Below, one piece after another: positions 51,957 through 59,906 of a stretch of DNA of 64,000 bases; the stretch's first letter is position 1; each line of letters starts with the position of its first letter. The notes beneath the pieces were generated by a model. That model was not told the DNA's origin. It ran no database searches and was given only the letters and a program-made list of their open reading frames with translations. Both the position numbers and the translations under genes were made by a program. Source of the stretch: an uncultured Spartobacteria bacterium (GTDB taxonomy: Bacteria > Verrucomicrobiota > Verrucomicrobiia > Chthoniobacterales > Chthoniobacteraceae); NCBI GenBank assembly GCA_903919125.1, contig CAIXGS010000004.1:1-64000 (forward strand), in the 5' to 3' direction.

Positions 51957-52895
51957 CTAAGTAGGTAACTGGGCGAGCGCTGCGTAATCCGGCCGGTCAG
52001 CGGCATCGGCATGAATAAAACGACGCACCACCCTCCCCCGTTGAATGAGAAACACCCCGGGCATTTGAGTGCCGTCTCCTTCCAAGGCACCAAGACGATG
52101 ACCCTCGAAGAACGACTTCTGCCCGCGCCACCAAACACTCCAGCCGAAAAGCTGGCTCAGTTTGCCCCGACGCAATCCAAGTCCTCGATAAAGTCGGCGC
52201 TCGGGATCCGAGATCGCGGATACGTCACTCAGTGCATACTTTGCCGTGAAGGCCGCAAAGGATTCAACGGTTCCCATGTGAACCAGAACGAGTTTCGTCC
52301 CGTTTTTCTCAATACCAGCTCGGCCCGCCGAAAGATCCGCAAGAGCCTCGCGGCAGAACGTGCAGCCGGAATGACGCAGGCAAACAAGTAACAAGGGATG
52401 TTTCTGAGAAAGTTCTGCCAGGCTACAACCCTGATTGTCTTTCGTTTCGGCGAGAAGCGCGGATTCCTCCGGCGGCACATCGCTCCTTGGATCACTCTGA
52501 AATTCCTCCCAAGCGTGCTTTAAGATCAGAAAGAAGGGCACCCACCAGATGAGGTCGTTGGTCACGCAGTTCAACGCAAAGCCCCAGGGCAATTGTCCAC
52601 TCCAAAGGGCCTGCACCATGCCCAAGGGGCCGAAGACCTTCCCCAGAAAACCCACCAGCACGATGGGCCAATGCCGAACGGGATCAAACGCCGCGATGCC
52701 ATACCCAACGCCGTAGACACCCACAATCATCCCGATACACTGCCAAAACTGCGGGTAATTCGGCTGAGGCATGTCCAGCCAGCTGAAAATGGCACTGGGA
52801 AACAGCACGGCCCAGGCTCCCCAAAACACGTTGTAGAGTCCTGCCGCTAAAAGGACGTTTCGCATCCAGCGCGGGGATGAAGCTTGGGTAGTCAT
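51957..52895 (-). CDS. Membrane protein fused to SelL/AhpC-TSA-like redox domain
   Basis: 312 residues. The first ~130 form four membrane helices (VLLAAGLYNVFWGAWAVLFP, FWQCIGMIVGVYGVGYGIAAF, WPIVLVGFLGKVFGPLGMV, NDLIWWVPFFLIL). The C-terminal part is a thioredoxin-fold domain of the SelL/AhpC-TSA_2 type: HPLLLVCLRHSGCTFCREALADL carries a CxxC pair, then LVLVHMGTVESFAAFTAKYAL, ISDPERRLYRGLGLRRG and MPGVFLIQRGRVVRRFIHADAADRPDY. It probably works as a peroxiredoxin or disulfide reductase near the membrane. Its start overlaps the stop of the FAD oxidoreductase gene (ATGA), so the two are coupled. Confidence 0.85.
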   Translation of the reverse strand: MTTQASSPRWMRNVLLAAGLYNVFWGAWAVLFPSAIFSWLDMPQPNYPQFWQCIGMIVGVYGVGYGIAAFDPVRHWPIVLVGFLGKVFGPLGMVQALWSGQLPWGFALNCVTNDLIWWVPFFLILKHAWEEFQSDPRSDVPPEESALLAETKDNQGCSLAELSQKHPLLLVCLRHSGCTFCREALADLSAGRAGIEKNGTKLVLVHMGTVESFAAFTAKYALSDVSAISDPERRLYRGLGLRRGKLSQLFGWSVWWRGQKSFFEGHRLGALEGDGTQMPGVFLIQRGRVVRRFIHADAADRPDYAALAQLPT

Positions 52896-53908
52896 AGGTT
52901 TTGAACGGGACGGGTGGCATGGATCACCGCTTCTGCAGCCGCCCAGCCAGAGAGCGCAGCGCCCTCGACACGTGGACCCGCAAAGGCGTCTCCGGCCAGT
53001 AGCAATGGAGGGCTAAGGCTCACTACGGCACAGCGAAGCGGGTCCGTTTGTTTGGGTTTGCTGTAACGCCAAGCGTGGATTTGAAACGATTTGATCCCGA
53101 CCCCCAACCATTTCTCCGCTGCAGAAAGCAGTACCCGGGCGGTCTCGTCGCGATTCTGATCCCACTGGGCGACGCTAAACGCATCCGTGGCGTGAATCGT
53201 CACCGCAGGCTCGTCCGAGATGCCTTTTAACTGGTTATCCGCAATCCAAGCGATAGGTCCGTGAGTCGGCGCGAAACCTCCTGGCGCCTGCATGAGCGAA
53301 GGGCCCTTCAGAACGGCCATCACTGCTAGGCAGCGCTCGTATTGGATCGCCGAAAGACGCGTCTTCAAAGCCTGCTCGAGCTGGATCCCGCCCGCTTCCA
53401 AAAGCACCAGCGCCTGTGGAACAGGCGCGGTCAAAATGATCGCTCCCGCCGAATAAATTTCCACGTCCGCCATGCGAATCAACCAATGATCCCCCATCAG
53501 GCTGACGGCTGCGACCTGCTTTTCCTGAACGATTTCCAAACCAATGCTCCCGAAATTCGCTAACGCGGACATTCCCGGAGTGCCTCGCCAGCGTTTATGG
53601 CCGTCAGCCTCCGGCGTGAACCCGCGGCACCATTCAACCGCCACACCGGCAGTCTGAGCCTCCTCGAGCAGCGCCGCAAAACGTGGGTCACGTGCAGTAA
53701 CAAACTGCGCTCCATGATCAAACGTCGCCCCGCCGACCCGTCGAGTTGCCATACGGCCGCCTATTTGCTTGCCCTTGTCGAGGACAAGGACTTCGAGTCC
53801 AGCCTTTCGCAAGGCAGCTGCTGCGGAGAGTCCCGCCATACCCGCACCAATCACGAGCACGTCTGCGTTTCGATGGATGGCGTTCTGCATCTCAGGTAAG
53901 ACTGTCAC
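52892..53908 (-). CDS. FAD-dependent oxidoreductase, renalase-like
   Basis: 338 residues. The N-terminus DVLVIGAGMAGLSAAAALRKAGLEVLVLDKGKQIGGRMATRR is a full FAD-binding GxGxxG fold with the GGRM extension, followed by GATFDHGAQFVTARDPRF as in renalase-like flavoproteins. The C-terminus LLLAGDAFAGPRVEGAALSGWAAAEAVI is the second FAD-contact motif. It oxidises an unknown amine, NAD(P)H isomer or similar compound in the cytoplasm. It is the middle gene of a three-gene unit with the TIGR03643 protein and the SelL-like protein. Confidence 0.9.
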   Translation of the reverse strand: MTVLPEMQNAIHRNADVLVIGAGMAGLSAAAALRKAGLEVLVLDKGKQIGGRMATRRVGGATFDHGAQFVTARDPRFAALLEEAQTAGVAVEWCRGFTPEADGHKRWRGTPGMSALANFGSIGLEIVQEKQVAAVSLMGDHWLIRMADVEIYSAGAIILTAPVPQALVLLEAGGIQLEQALKTRLSAIQYERCLAVMAVLKGPSLMQAPGGFAPTHGPIAWIADNQLKGISDEPAVTIHATDAFSVAQWDQNRDETARVLLSAAEKWLGVGIKSFQIHAWRYSKPKQTDPLRCAVVSLSPPLLLAGDAFAGPRVEGAALSGWAAAEAVIHATRPVQNL

Positions 53909-53913
53909 CTAGC

Positions 53914-54156
53914 TCACTCTTCAATGCTTGGCCCGCTTAAATGCCGTTCAAGCAACCTGCGGTGTTTGGTGACCCGCCCGCTGACACGCTTGCGCCACAT
54001 CCGAAAACTGGAGGGCTTCAACTCCCGACGCATGACCTCGACCACCTGTTTTTCCACGAGACCAGTGCGTTGCTCGATCTCCTCGAACGTGGTGCGATCC
54101 TCCCACGCGTAGCGAATGATGAGAGACACTTGTTCTAGCGAATAGGTCGATTTCAT
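53914..54156 (-). CDS. TIGR03643/DUF2805 small protein
   Basis: 80 residues from the ATG giving MKSTYSLEQVSLIIRYAWEDRTTFEEIEQRTGL; a longer frame from 54198 adds 14 residues. The family signature is clear: AWEDRTTFEEIEQ, then EKQVVEVMRRELKPSSFRMWRKRVSGRVTKHRRL. The first half looks like a helix-turn-helix, so it may bind nucleic acid, but function is unknown. Its stop lies five bases before the start of the FAD oxidoreductase gene, which suggests one transcript for all three genes. Confidence 0.88.
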   Translation of the reverse strand: MKSTYSLEQVSLIIRYAWEDRTTFEEIEQRTGLVEKQVVEVMRRELKPSSFRMWRKRVSGRVTKHRRLLERHLSGPSIEE

Positions 54157-54267
54157 GAAGGTTAAAGCGGGTAGCTGGGATGGCGTGCTAAACGCCACTC
54201 AGACTCCACCTCTTTTTGAACACGTTAGCAAAAAGGAAATCCCCGTCCCATCGGAAAAGAACCGCAC

Positions 54268-54287
54268 GGGACAGACACTTTCCGCAC
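54268..54287 (+). repeat. GGGACAGACACTTTCCGCAC motif copy
   Basis: Preceded by GAACCGCAC. First of a close pair with 54373-54391 in the same direction. Confidence 0.88.
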
Positions 54288-54372
54288 CCAGCCCGCTCGG
54301 TTATAAAATCGGATCATCCATCCGGCTTCGGAGATACCCAAGGCAGCCTCCCGACATACGACGGGAACCGCA

Positions 54373-54391
54373 GGGGACAGACACTTTCCGC
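54373..54391 (+). repeat. GGGGACAGACACTTTCCGC motif copy
   Basis: Preceded by GGGAACCGCA. It lies about 80 bases before the promoter of the Phd-PIN operon. Confidence 0.88.
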
Positions 54392-54474
54392 AGACACTCG
54401 GCAGGTCATCATGTCTGCCCTCCTCGTCTTGCGCTCCGCCCACGGGAATTGGCTTGCTAGACCAAGGACACACA

Positions 54475-54503
54475 TTGACCGGTTCGACCGGTCATGCTAT
54501 CGT
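54475..54503 (+). promoter_or_regulatory. Promoter and probable operator of the Phd-PIN operon
   Basis: TTGACC (54475) and TATCGT (54498) are spaced exactly 17 bases. Between them GACCGGT occurs twice (GACCGGTtcGACCGGTC), and ACCGGT is itself palindromic. This is a good candidate binding site for the antitoxin, which would block polymerase from the spacer. The ATG follows at 54510. Confidence 0.65.
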
Positions 54504-54509
54504 GACTCC

Positions 54510-54737
54510 ATGAAATTAATCGCCGCTTACGAGGCCAAATCCCGATTCTCAGAGATTCTTCGACAAGCTGCTGCCGGTGAGGTTTTTATCATTACACGAA
54601 ATGGCCAGAAGATGGCTGAACTCCGTGCTGTCCAACCCGAAAGAGCGACAAGAGTACGTGGCATGATGAAATCAGACATTCCCCCTATCCCTGCTGACTT
54701 TAACGATCCTCTGCAGATTTTTGCTGAGTACCAATGA
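54510..54737 (+). CDS. Phd/YefM-type antitoxin (VapB role)
   Basis: 75 residues. MKLIAAYEAKSRFSEILRQAAAGEVFIITRNGQKMAELRAVQ is the compact Phd domain, with EAKSRFSEIL as the DNA-binding/dimer helix and ITRNGQKMAEL as the strand pair. The C-terminus (IPPIPADFNDPLQIFAEYQ) is short and probably contacts the toxin. A longer frame open from 54216 begins before the promoter and is not used. The stop overlaps the PIN toxin start (ATGA). Confidence 0.92.
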   Translation: MKLIAAYEAKSRFSEILRQAAAGEVFIITRNGQKMAELRAVQPERATRVRGMMKSDIPPIPADFNDPLQIFAEYQ

Positions 54738-55126
54738 AAGTTCTCCTCGATACGTGCGCACTCATATGGTTTCTCAGGGATGATCCTGAGTTATCAGAAA
54801 AGGCCGCTCAGCTTATTGAAAATCCTGACACAGACGCATTCGTCAGCGTTGTTAGCATTTGGGAAATAGCGATCAAAGCATCTATTGGAAAGCTAACCAC
54901 TCCAATTGGCTTTCAGGATTCTTTAGAGGACAAATTAAAAAACTCCGGATTTAAAATACTTCCAATAGAGTTCCACCACGCGTCTGGGGTGTTTTCGCTT
55001 CCCGCAGTTCACAGCGATCCCTTCGACAGATTACTAATATCACAGTGCCAAGCCGAAAAACTCACTGCTATTACTAATGATGAGCACTGGATTGATCCTC
55101 GTTACAATATATCTATATTCTGGTAA
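54734..55126 (+). CDS. vapC: PIN-domain toxin, VapC-like
   Basis: 130 residues. MKVLLDTCALIWFLRDDPELSEKA carries the first acidic metal ligand; VSVVSIWEIAIKASIGKLTTP gives the Glu; HSDPFDRLLISQCQAEKLTAITND has the Asp-x-x-Asp-R pair; and ITNDEHWIDPRYNISIFW ends the fold. The acidic metal-binding residues all appear present. VapC-like PIN toxins are Mg-dependent RNases that often cut initiator tRNA or rRNA. Paired with the Phd-type antitoxin upstream. Confidence 0.92.
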   Translation: MKVLLDTCALIWFLRDDPELSEKAAQLIENPDTDAFVSVVSIWEIAIKASIGKLTTPIGFQDSLEDKLKNSGFKILPIEFHHASGVFSLPAVHSDPFDRLLISQCQAEKLTAITNDEHWIDPRYNISIFW

Positions 55127-55284
55127 ATATTCTTAACGAATCAGAAATTGCGGAAGCAAATGCTTATTCCCTCATGCTTAAGCGTTTCGCGTGTCTCCCT
55201 GAGAGTTGCTGCCCCCTTAGATGCCGAATCCAGAGGCTTTTAGGCATGCCTGAAGCACTCGAAAGACTTTCGTTTGTTAATCAA

Positions 55285-55536
55285 CTATGATGCGTGTACT
55301 TTATCTTCCAGTTTTTCTGTAATCCACATTTTAATGAGGGATTGGCGGCTGACACCTACACGCGTTGCTTCTAAATCTAGCGATTTAATAACCCACACAG
55401 GAAAGTCAATATTTACACGCTTTTGCTCTAGGCCTAGACGTTTAATAGATGAAGGTAAAATGAAGGATGTAATATCTCCTCCTTCATCGAAATATTGATC
55501 AAATTGGGTAGAATTTGAAATAGATGGATTCTTCAT
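55285..55536 (-). CDS. brnA: BrnA/CopG-type antitoxin
   Basis: 83 residues. The C-terminal half RVNIDFPVWVIKSLDLEATRVGVSRQSLIKMWITEKL is a ribbon-helix-helix/CopG domain; the N-terminal half would wrap the toxin. As in other brnTA operons the toxin comes first and the antitoxin second on the same strand, and the two reading frames overlap by 38 bases. It should repress its own promoter and block BrnT. Confidence 0.88.
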   Translation of the reverse strand: MKNPSISNSTQFDQYFDEGGDITSFILPSSIKRLGLEQKRVNIDFPVWVIKSLDLEATRVGVSRQSLIKMWITEKLEDKVHAS

Positions 55537-55771
55537 TTTCTCTGACCCTCCTCACTGAGATTGTTCTGATGTTCTGATTTCTGATTGTGTAAATGGCGCA
55601 CCACAGTCTTTCCCGATAGGCAGCGATAATGCCGCTCCGCGCCTCGTCATCAAACGGTATATCAAAGGTGATTCGTCTCTCGTCAAGCCACAGAAATTGA
55701 GCTGTTTGGAAATCAATGGCGTGCTTTTCTTGATTACTCCGACTCTTCTCTGGATCGAACTCAAATCCCAC
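55499..55771 (-). CDS. brnT: BrnT-family ribonuclease toxin
   Basis: 90 residues. GFEFDPEKSRSNQEKHAIDFQTAQFLWLDE is the BrnT start (FEWDPxK...KHxIDFExA), followed by EARSGIIAAYRERLWCAIYTIRNQNIRTISVRRVRENEESIYFKF with the IRxISxRRxRxxE motif. BrnT is an RNase of RelE-like fold that stops translation. The order toxin then antitoxin is the hallmark of this type. Confidence 0.9.
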   Translation of the reverse strand: MGFEFDPEKSRSNQEKHAIDFQTAQFLWLDERRITFDIPFDDEARSGIIAAYRERLWCAIYTIRNQNIRTISVRRVRENEESIYFKFYPI

Positions 55772-55878
55772 AATACCACCATAAATATACCGTGGGAGGT
55801 GTCAAGTTGAGTTGCCTGATTTCAGACTAGGCCTCCCGCAGGTGAATTCGGCGGGACGAGTGGGGCGGGAAGCGCAGG

Positions 55879-55896
55879 CGGGAAGTGTCTGTCCCC
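55879..55896 (-). repeat. Inverted copy of the GGGGACAGACACTTTCCGC motif
   Basis: Reads GCGGGAAGTGTCTGTCCCC on the plus strand around 55.88-55.90 kb. It faces the two plus-strand copies at 54268 and 54373. Together they enclose the Phd-PIN and BrnTA operons. Confidence 0.85.
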
Positions 55897-56055
55897 TGCT
55901 GTTCTCCCTGCTGTTCTGCTCCTCCGTCATCTGAAGTGTTACTACCTTGTAGCTTCGGGGCCACGTTGTGGCTGGGCAAATAAATGCTTAGGGCCGGGGC
56001 GCCGCTGGCGGGCACTAACGTTGACTTTTTGATCGATCGTTGTACCGTATGCCGC

Positions 56056-56262
56056 ATGGAAACGGTAACGGTCTCACCTAAATTTCAAGTGGTCATCCCT
56101 CAGAAAGTACGCGAGGCCATCGGCCTTCGCTCTGGCGAGAAGATCAAAGTCGTTTCTTTTCGTAACCGCATTGAGCTCCTCCCAGTGCGAGATGTGCGCA
56201 GTTTGCGCGGTTATCTTAAAGGCATAGACGCCTCGATTGAACGTGACGAAGACCGCGTATGA
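56056..56262 (+). CDS. AbrB/MazE-type antitoxin
   Basis: 68 residues from the ATG giving METVTVSPKFQVVIPQKVREAIGLRSGEKIKVVSF. That segment is a full swapped-hairpin AbrB domain, which binds DNA. The C-terminus (LRGYLKGIDASIERDEDRV) is the toxin-binding tail. A longer frame open from 55984 is not favoured. TTGACT near 56.02 kb lies about 16 bases before TACCGT and may be the promoter. The stop overlaps the PIN gene start (ATGA). Confidence 0.9.
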   Translation: METVTVSPKFQVVIPQKVREAIGLRSGEKIKVVSFRNRIELLPVRDVRSLRGYLKGIDASIERDEDRV

Positions 56263-56648
56263 ACGTCGTGGATTCCTCAGGGTGGTTGGCATACTTTGCC
56301 GATGAGTCTGTGGCCGACTTCTTCGCCGAGGCGATTGAGGATTCTGAATTGCTGATTGTGCCGTCGGTCTGTGTTTACGAGGTTTTCAGAGTGGTCTTGC
56401 GTGAACGTGGAGAAGACGCGGCGTTCACCGCGGCGGCAGCGATGCATGCGGGATTAGTCGTAAACTTGGACGGGGATCTTGCTTTGGAGGCTGCTGCTTT
56501 GGGATTAGAAGAGCGGCTGGCCTTTGCGGATTCGGTTATCTACGCCGTTGCGAGGCGACACAATGCGGTACTCTGGACTCAGGACGTCCATTTCAAAGGC
56601 AAGACGGGTGTGCGGTACACCTCAAGAGATGGTCGGGAGAACGGCTAA
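56259..56648 (+). CDS. vapC: PIN-domain toxin, VapC-like
   Basis: 129 residues. VVDSSGWLAYFADESVADFF is the PIN start with the first Asp; VPSVCVYEVFRVVLRERGED provides the Glu; ALEAAALGLEERLAFADSVIYAVARRHNAVLWTQDVHFKG carries the Asp-Ser motif and the final Asp. All acidic positions look intact. It is the partner of the AbrB-type antitoxin upstream. It is clearly different from the first PIN toxin at 54734, so the two modules are independent acquisitions. Confidence 0.92.
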   Translation: MNVVDSSGWLAYFADESVADFFAEAIEDSELLIVPSVCVYEVFRVVLRERGEDAAFTAAAAMHAGLVVNLDGDLALEAAALGLEERLAFADSVIYAVARRHNAVLWTQDVHFKGKTGVRYTSRDGRENG

Positions 56649-56717
56649 TCTGCCACGGGATGGTTGGACCTCTGGACGCAGCGCGCTCCGATAAGAATTC
56701 ACGCGACCTGCTCGAGC

Positions 56718-56736
56718 GCGGAAAAGGTCTGTCCCC
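56718..56736 (-). repeat. Inverted copy of GGGGACAGACACTTTCCGC motif (variant)
   Basis: GCGGAAAAGGTCTGTCCCC on the plus strand, just after the second PIN gene. A partial copy, GTGTCTGTCCCC, lies at 56791-56802 in the same orientation. Confidence 0.8.
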
Positions 56737-56790
56737 TACAGCACCTCATACACCGTGCTACGGACGCGAGTAAGAATAGGTTTTACCCGA

Positions 56791-56802
56791 GTGTCTGTCC
56801 CC
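56791..56802 (-). repeat. Partial inverted GGGGACAGACAC motif
   Basis: Twelve bases, GTGTCTGTCCCC, shortly before the RAYT-like relic. Confidence 0.7.
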
Positions 56803-56844
56803 TCGAGTTGCCTCGGAGCCGGGAAAGGTGTTGCCTGCAGAGGG

Positions 56845-57021
56845 TTGCTATGGAAAAAGACAACGGTCTCCCAAGCGTGGATCGCGGAGCATCTGGGCAT
56901 GAGAAATGCAGCCAATGCGAGTAGAGCCGTGCGCCGCATGGAGTTATCGCAGCTTCAGGAGAAGGTTTCAAGGAATTTAGAGCGGTTTGGCTCTGAGGGA
57001 ATGAAAGAAAATGAACACTGA
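56845..57021 (+). pseudogene. C-terminal relic of a REP-associated (RAYT/IS200-like) transposase
   Basis: The frame reads WKKTTVSQAWIAEHLGMRNAANASRAVRRM and continues to a stop. This matches the usual C-terminal DNA-contact helix of Y1/RAYT transposases (TTxxxxWIAxRLxMGxxxxxxxLL). No HUH catalytic domain remains upstream. The frame then ends next to CTGACCCCTATTTCC-type repeated words (57.02-57.06 kb). With motif copies at either side, this is probably what is left of the enzyme that once spread those motifs. It accounts for most of the stretch between the second PIN gene and the beta-helix gene. Confidence 0.6.
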
Positions 57022-57102
57022 CCCCTATTTCCCTATTTCCCTGACCCCCTATTTCCGCTCAATAGCCGCTGTCTTTTTTCCGAAAAACACTAAATCGTCC
57101 TT

Positions 57103-59667
57103 ATGTTCCGCCGCTTCCTCTTTCTCGCGATCGCCTCCAGCGCGCTTGCTCTAGATGTACACGTTGCTCCCAATGGCTCCGATGCCGCCGCCGGTTCAGA
57201 CGCGGCTCCATTGGCAACCCTAGTCAAGGCACGCGACTACGTTCGTGCCTTAAGATCCAAGGGGGATAACACGCCGGCAAAAATTTTAATCCACGGTCCA
57301 GTACTGGAAGTCGGTGCTCCTCTCGACCTCAATACCAGGGACGCAGGGCTAACGATTGAAGCGGCTCCGGGGGAAACACCCCGTCTCATCAGCTCCCAAG
57401 AGGTGGCGCACTGGCAGCCTTTTCGCGGTGAGATTCTGAAGGCTGATGTTTCCGGCCTCATCAGCTCCGGCTCTCTGAAGCAGGTTTTCTTCGGATCAGA
57501 GCGTGCGACTCTAGCACGGTATCCAAACGCCGATCCAGCTAACCCGCGTTACGGCGGTTGGGCTTGGGTTCATGATATCCCTTTGGATCGCTATGACGGC
57601 CACGACTCGAGAGGGATGTTTTACCTCGCGCCCCAAGACCGCCGCCCTTGGGCGCGGCCAGAAGAGTTGCAGGTGATCCTTTGGCGCGAGCACAGCTGGT
57701 GGTCCACGACGGAATCCGTGGTTGCCGTAGATCCCTCTGTTGGGAGGATTACGCTCGCAGATTCAAGAAGCCGCGAAAGGGAGATCATCCTCACCGACCG
57801 CTTTTACATTCAAAACGCGCTGGAGGAACTCGATGCTCCCGGCGAATGGTATTTCGATAAAAGCAGTGGAACCTTGTACTTCTGGCCGCCCAAAACGCGC
57901 AATGGCCAGCCAGCCCAAGAAGTTCGCGCAGTGACCGGAGCAGGCTTCTTCCGACTCAAAAAAGGCTCCAGCGACGTTCAAATCCGCGGCTTGGAATTCA
58001 GCATGTGCGATGACGAAGCCATCTCCATGGGCGATTCAACAGGGTGCGTCGTGGAGAACTGTCGTTTCGAGTCCACTGGAAGCGGAGGCGCAGCCGCGAT
58101 AAAAGTTTACGGAGGCAGCAATTGCCGGATATCAAACTGTGAAATTTCGCGCAGCGCTGGCGGAGGAATTTCGTTACACGGAGGCGACCAACTGACGTTG
58201 CAGCCCGCAGGACACGTTGCTGAGGACAACCACATTCACCACACGGGGGCGCTGTCAACTTACGCAGCAGGCATCCAACTTGGGGGAGTCGGCCAGATCG
58301 CCCGTCACAATCACATCCACGATGTACCTCGAAATGGAATTGAATTTCGCGGGCAAAACATTCTGATCGAATACAATCATATCCATCATACGATGCTGGA
58401 AGCCATGGATGGGGGCGGCATTTACACTTGCGGCAGAGACTGGCTCTTGTCGAGGGGCAGCGTCATCCGCTACAATTTCATACACGACATTATTGGCGTT
58501 TCAGCGGGCCGTGATTTTCTGAAAGTCGGGCGGTTTGCATGGTCCATCTACATGGACGACAACACCGCCGGAGTGGACATCACGGGAAACATCTGCGTGC
58601 GCGGATCATGGGGCGGACTGCACATGCACAATGCCCGAGACTGCCGGATTGAGAATAACATCTTTGTGGGCGGAGGCGAGTGGCAACTCGACTACCAAGG
58701 ATGGCTTGGCAAAGACCACCTCCAGCGTTTCTTCGCCGACATGGTAAAACAATACGCCTCTGTCGCAGAGTCGCCCGCCTGGAAAGGCATGCGTGGAATG
58801 GACGTTTCTCCCGAAAACTCCATCCTTCCCGATGATACCTGCATGGCCGGAAACGCCATTCGTCGTAACATTATCGCCTGGGACAATCCAGTCACCCGCT
58901 ATTTTTGGACCGTCAACGCCGACCCGAAGCTAAATCCCGTCGAGAAAAACCTGATTTGGGCTAACGGCACCCCTCTTCGAGTCGACGCAAGCAGTGCCGG
59001 AGCCGATCTCGGCACGGAAATTTTGGGAAGCGGTGGCCAGTTTTCAGCGGGAGAGGTTCCGCAGGGCTGGGCGGTCCTTCAGGGACAAAAGGCCCCCTCG
59101 TCTCTTTCCGTTGAAGATTCGACCTTGAGTTGGAAGCTCCTCAAGGGGAACGCAACGGGCAAGACTGTTACCATCGGAAGCCCCGCCTTCCCAACCAGCC
59201 CAGGCAAAGGAATCCGCGCCAAACTTCGAGTGCGCGCCGAGAAACCAAGCACAGCTTTGTCCCTATTTTTTAATCCCATGCAAAGGACCGACACGACCTC
59301 GCTCCCACGCACCTTTGCAAAAAGGGTGGTGGTTGGTAAGGAATGGAAAGACGTCGAAATCTCCGCAACTTGGCCGGGCGAAGGCACTGCGGGACACCAG
59401 ACGAACCTCACCTCCGCAAGACTTGTTCTGGAGACGGCCCCCACCAGCGGCACCGTTCAGATCGCAGAGATCCGCGTCACAGAAGCCGCACCGCAGTCTC
59501 CGTGGGAGCAGTGGCAGTCTGCGGGATGGGACAAGGAAAGCACGATCGGGAATCCATTGTTTGTGGACGCTGCAGCGGACGATTACCGACTCAAAACAGA
59601 GTCCCCAGCTTGGGCACTCGGATTCGAGCCGATTCCAATTGAGAAAATCGGCCCACGAAAGCGCTAA
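57103..59667 (+). CDS. Secreted right-handed beta-helix protein
   Basis: 854 residues with a signal peptide (MFRRFLFLAIASSALALDV). The mature start DVHVAPNGSDAAAGSDAAPLATLVKARDYV is typical of exported beta-helix polysaccharide lyases/hydrolases. A long run of parallel beta-helix coils follows: VVENCRFESTGSGGAAAIKVYGGSNCRISNCEISRSAGGGISLHGG, DNHIHHTGALSTYAAGIQLGGVGQIARHNHIHDVPRNGIEFRGQNILIEYNHIHHTMLEAMDGGGIYTCGRDW. A C-terminal jelly-roll-like carbohydrate-binding domain (~680-810) comes next. It probably binds or cleaves a polysaccharide outside the cell. Catalytic residues could not be assigned. Confidence 0.88.
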   Translation: MFRRFLFLAIASSALALDVHVAPNGSDAAAGSDAAPLATLVKARDYVRALRSKGDNTPAKILIHGPVLEVGAPLDLNTRDAGLTIEAAPGETPRLISSQEVAHWQPFRGEILKADVSGLISSGSLKQVFFGSERATLARYPNADPANPRYGGWAWVHDIPLDRYDGHDSRGMFYLAPQDRRPWARPEELQVILWREHSWWSTTESVVAVDPSVGRITLADSRSREREIILTDRFYIQNALEELDAPGEWYFDKSSGTLYFWPPKTRNGQPAQEVRAVTGAGFFRLKKGSSDVQIRGLEFSMCDDEAISMGDSTGCVVENCRFESTGSGGAAAIKVYGGSNCRISNCEISRSAGGGISLHGGDQLTLQPAGHVAEDNHIHHTGALSTYAAGIQLGGVGQIARHNHIHDVPRNGIEFRGQNILIEYNHIHHTMLEAMDGGGIYTCGRDWLLSRGSVIRYNFIHDIIGVSAGRDFLKVGRFAWSIYMDDNTAGVDITGNICVRGSWGGLHMHNARDCRIENNIFVGGGEWQLDYQGWLGKDHLQRFFADMVKQYASVAESPAWKGMRGMDVSPENSILPDDTCMAGNAIRRNIIAWDNPVTRYFWTVNADPKLNPVEKNLIWANGTPLRVDASSAGADLGTEILGSGGQFSAGEVPQGWAVLQGQKAPSSLSVEDSTLSWKLLKGNATGKTVTIGSPAFPTSPGKGIRAKLRVRAEKPSTALSLFFNPMQRTDTTSLPRTFAKRVVVGKEWKDVEISATWPGEGTAGHQTNLTSARLVLETAPTSGTVQIAEIRVTEAAPQSPWEQWQSAGWDKESTIGNPLFVDAAADDYRLKTESPAWALGFEPIPIEKIGPRKR

Positions 59668-59673
59668 GAGACT

Positions 59674-59772
59674 TCAATCCAGCCACCTGAAAGCGAATGC
59701 AGGCAGCAGGTCTAGACGCCCAATGCGCTCCCCGATCAAGCAGGTGCTATCCAAGACGGAGGCGATCTTTAC
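59674..59772 (-). pseudogene. PIN (DUF3368-like) toxin fragment
   Basis: Reads VKIASVLDSTCLIGERIGRLDLLPAFAF and then stops. This matches the first ~25 residues of DUF3368-type PIN toxins (VLDSTCLIGLERIGRLDLLP). The rest of the toxin is missing. It directly follows the UPF0175-like fragment, keeping the usual antitoxin-toxin order. Confidence 0.62.
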
Positions 59773-59906
59773 CAAGCGACCTCGTTGGCAAGCTCGCAGG
59801 CCGGATAGTCCACGACTGGGATGCCATACTGACCTAGCACATCGATGAAGACGCGTTTCGAGCAGCCCGCCACCACCGCACTCACAAAGGGCAGCAGCGT
59901 GATCAT
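59769..59906 (-). pseudogene. UPF0175-like antitoxin fragment
   Basis: A 45-residue piece with SKRVFIDVLGQYGIPVVDYPACELANEVAW, the C-terminal half of UPF0175 antitoxins (SKREFIDxLGxYGVPVxDYPAxELxxEV). The N-terminal DNA-binding part is lost. With the PIN fragment it forms a decayed TA pair, a sixth module in the window. The stretch 59668-60204 otherwise holds only one motif copy. Confidence 0.62.
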
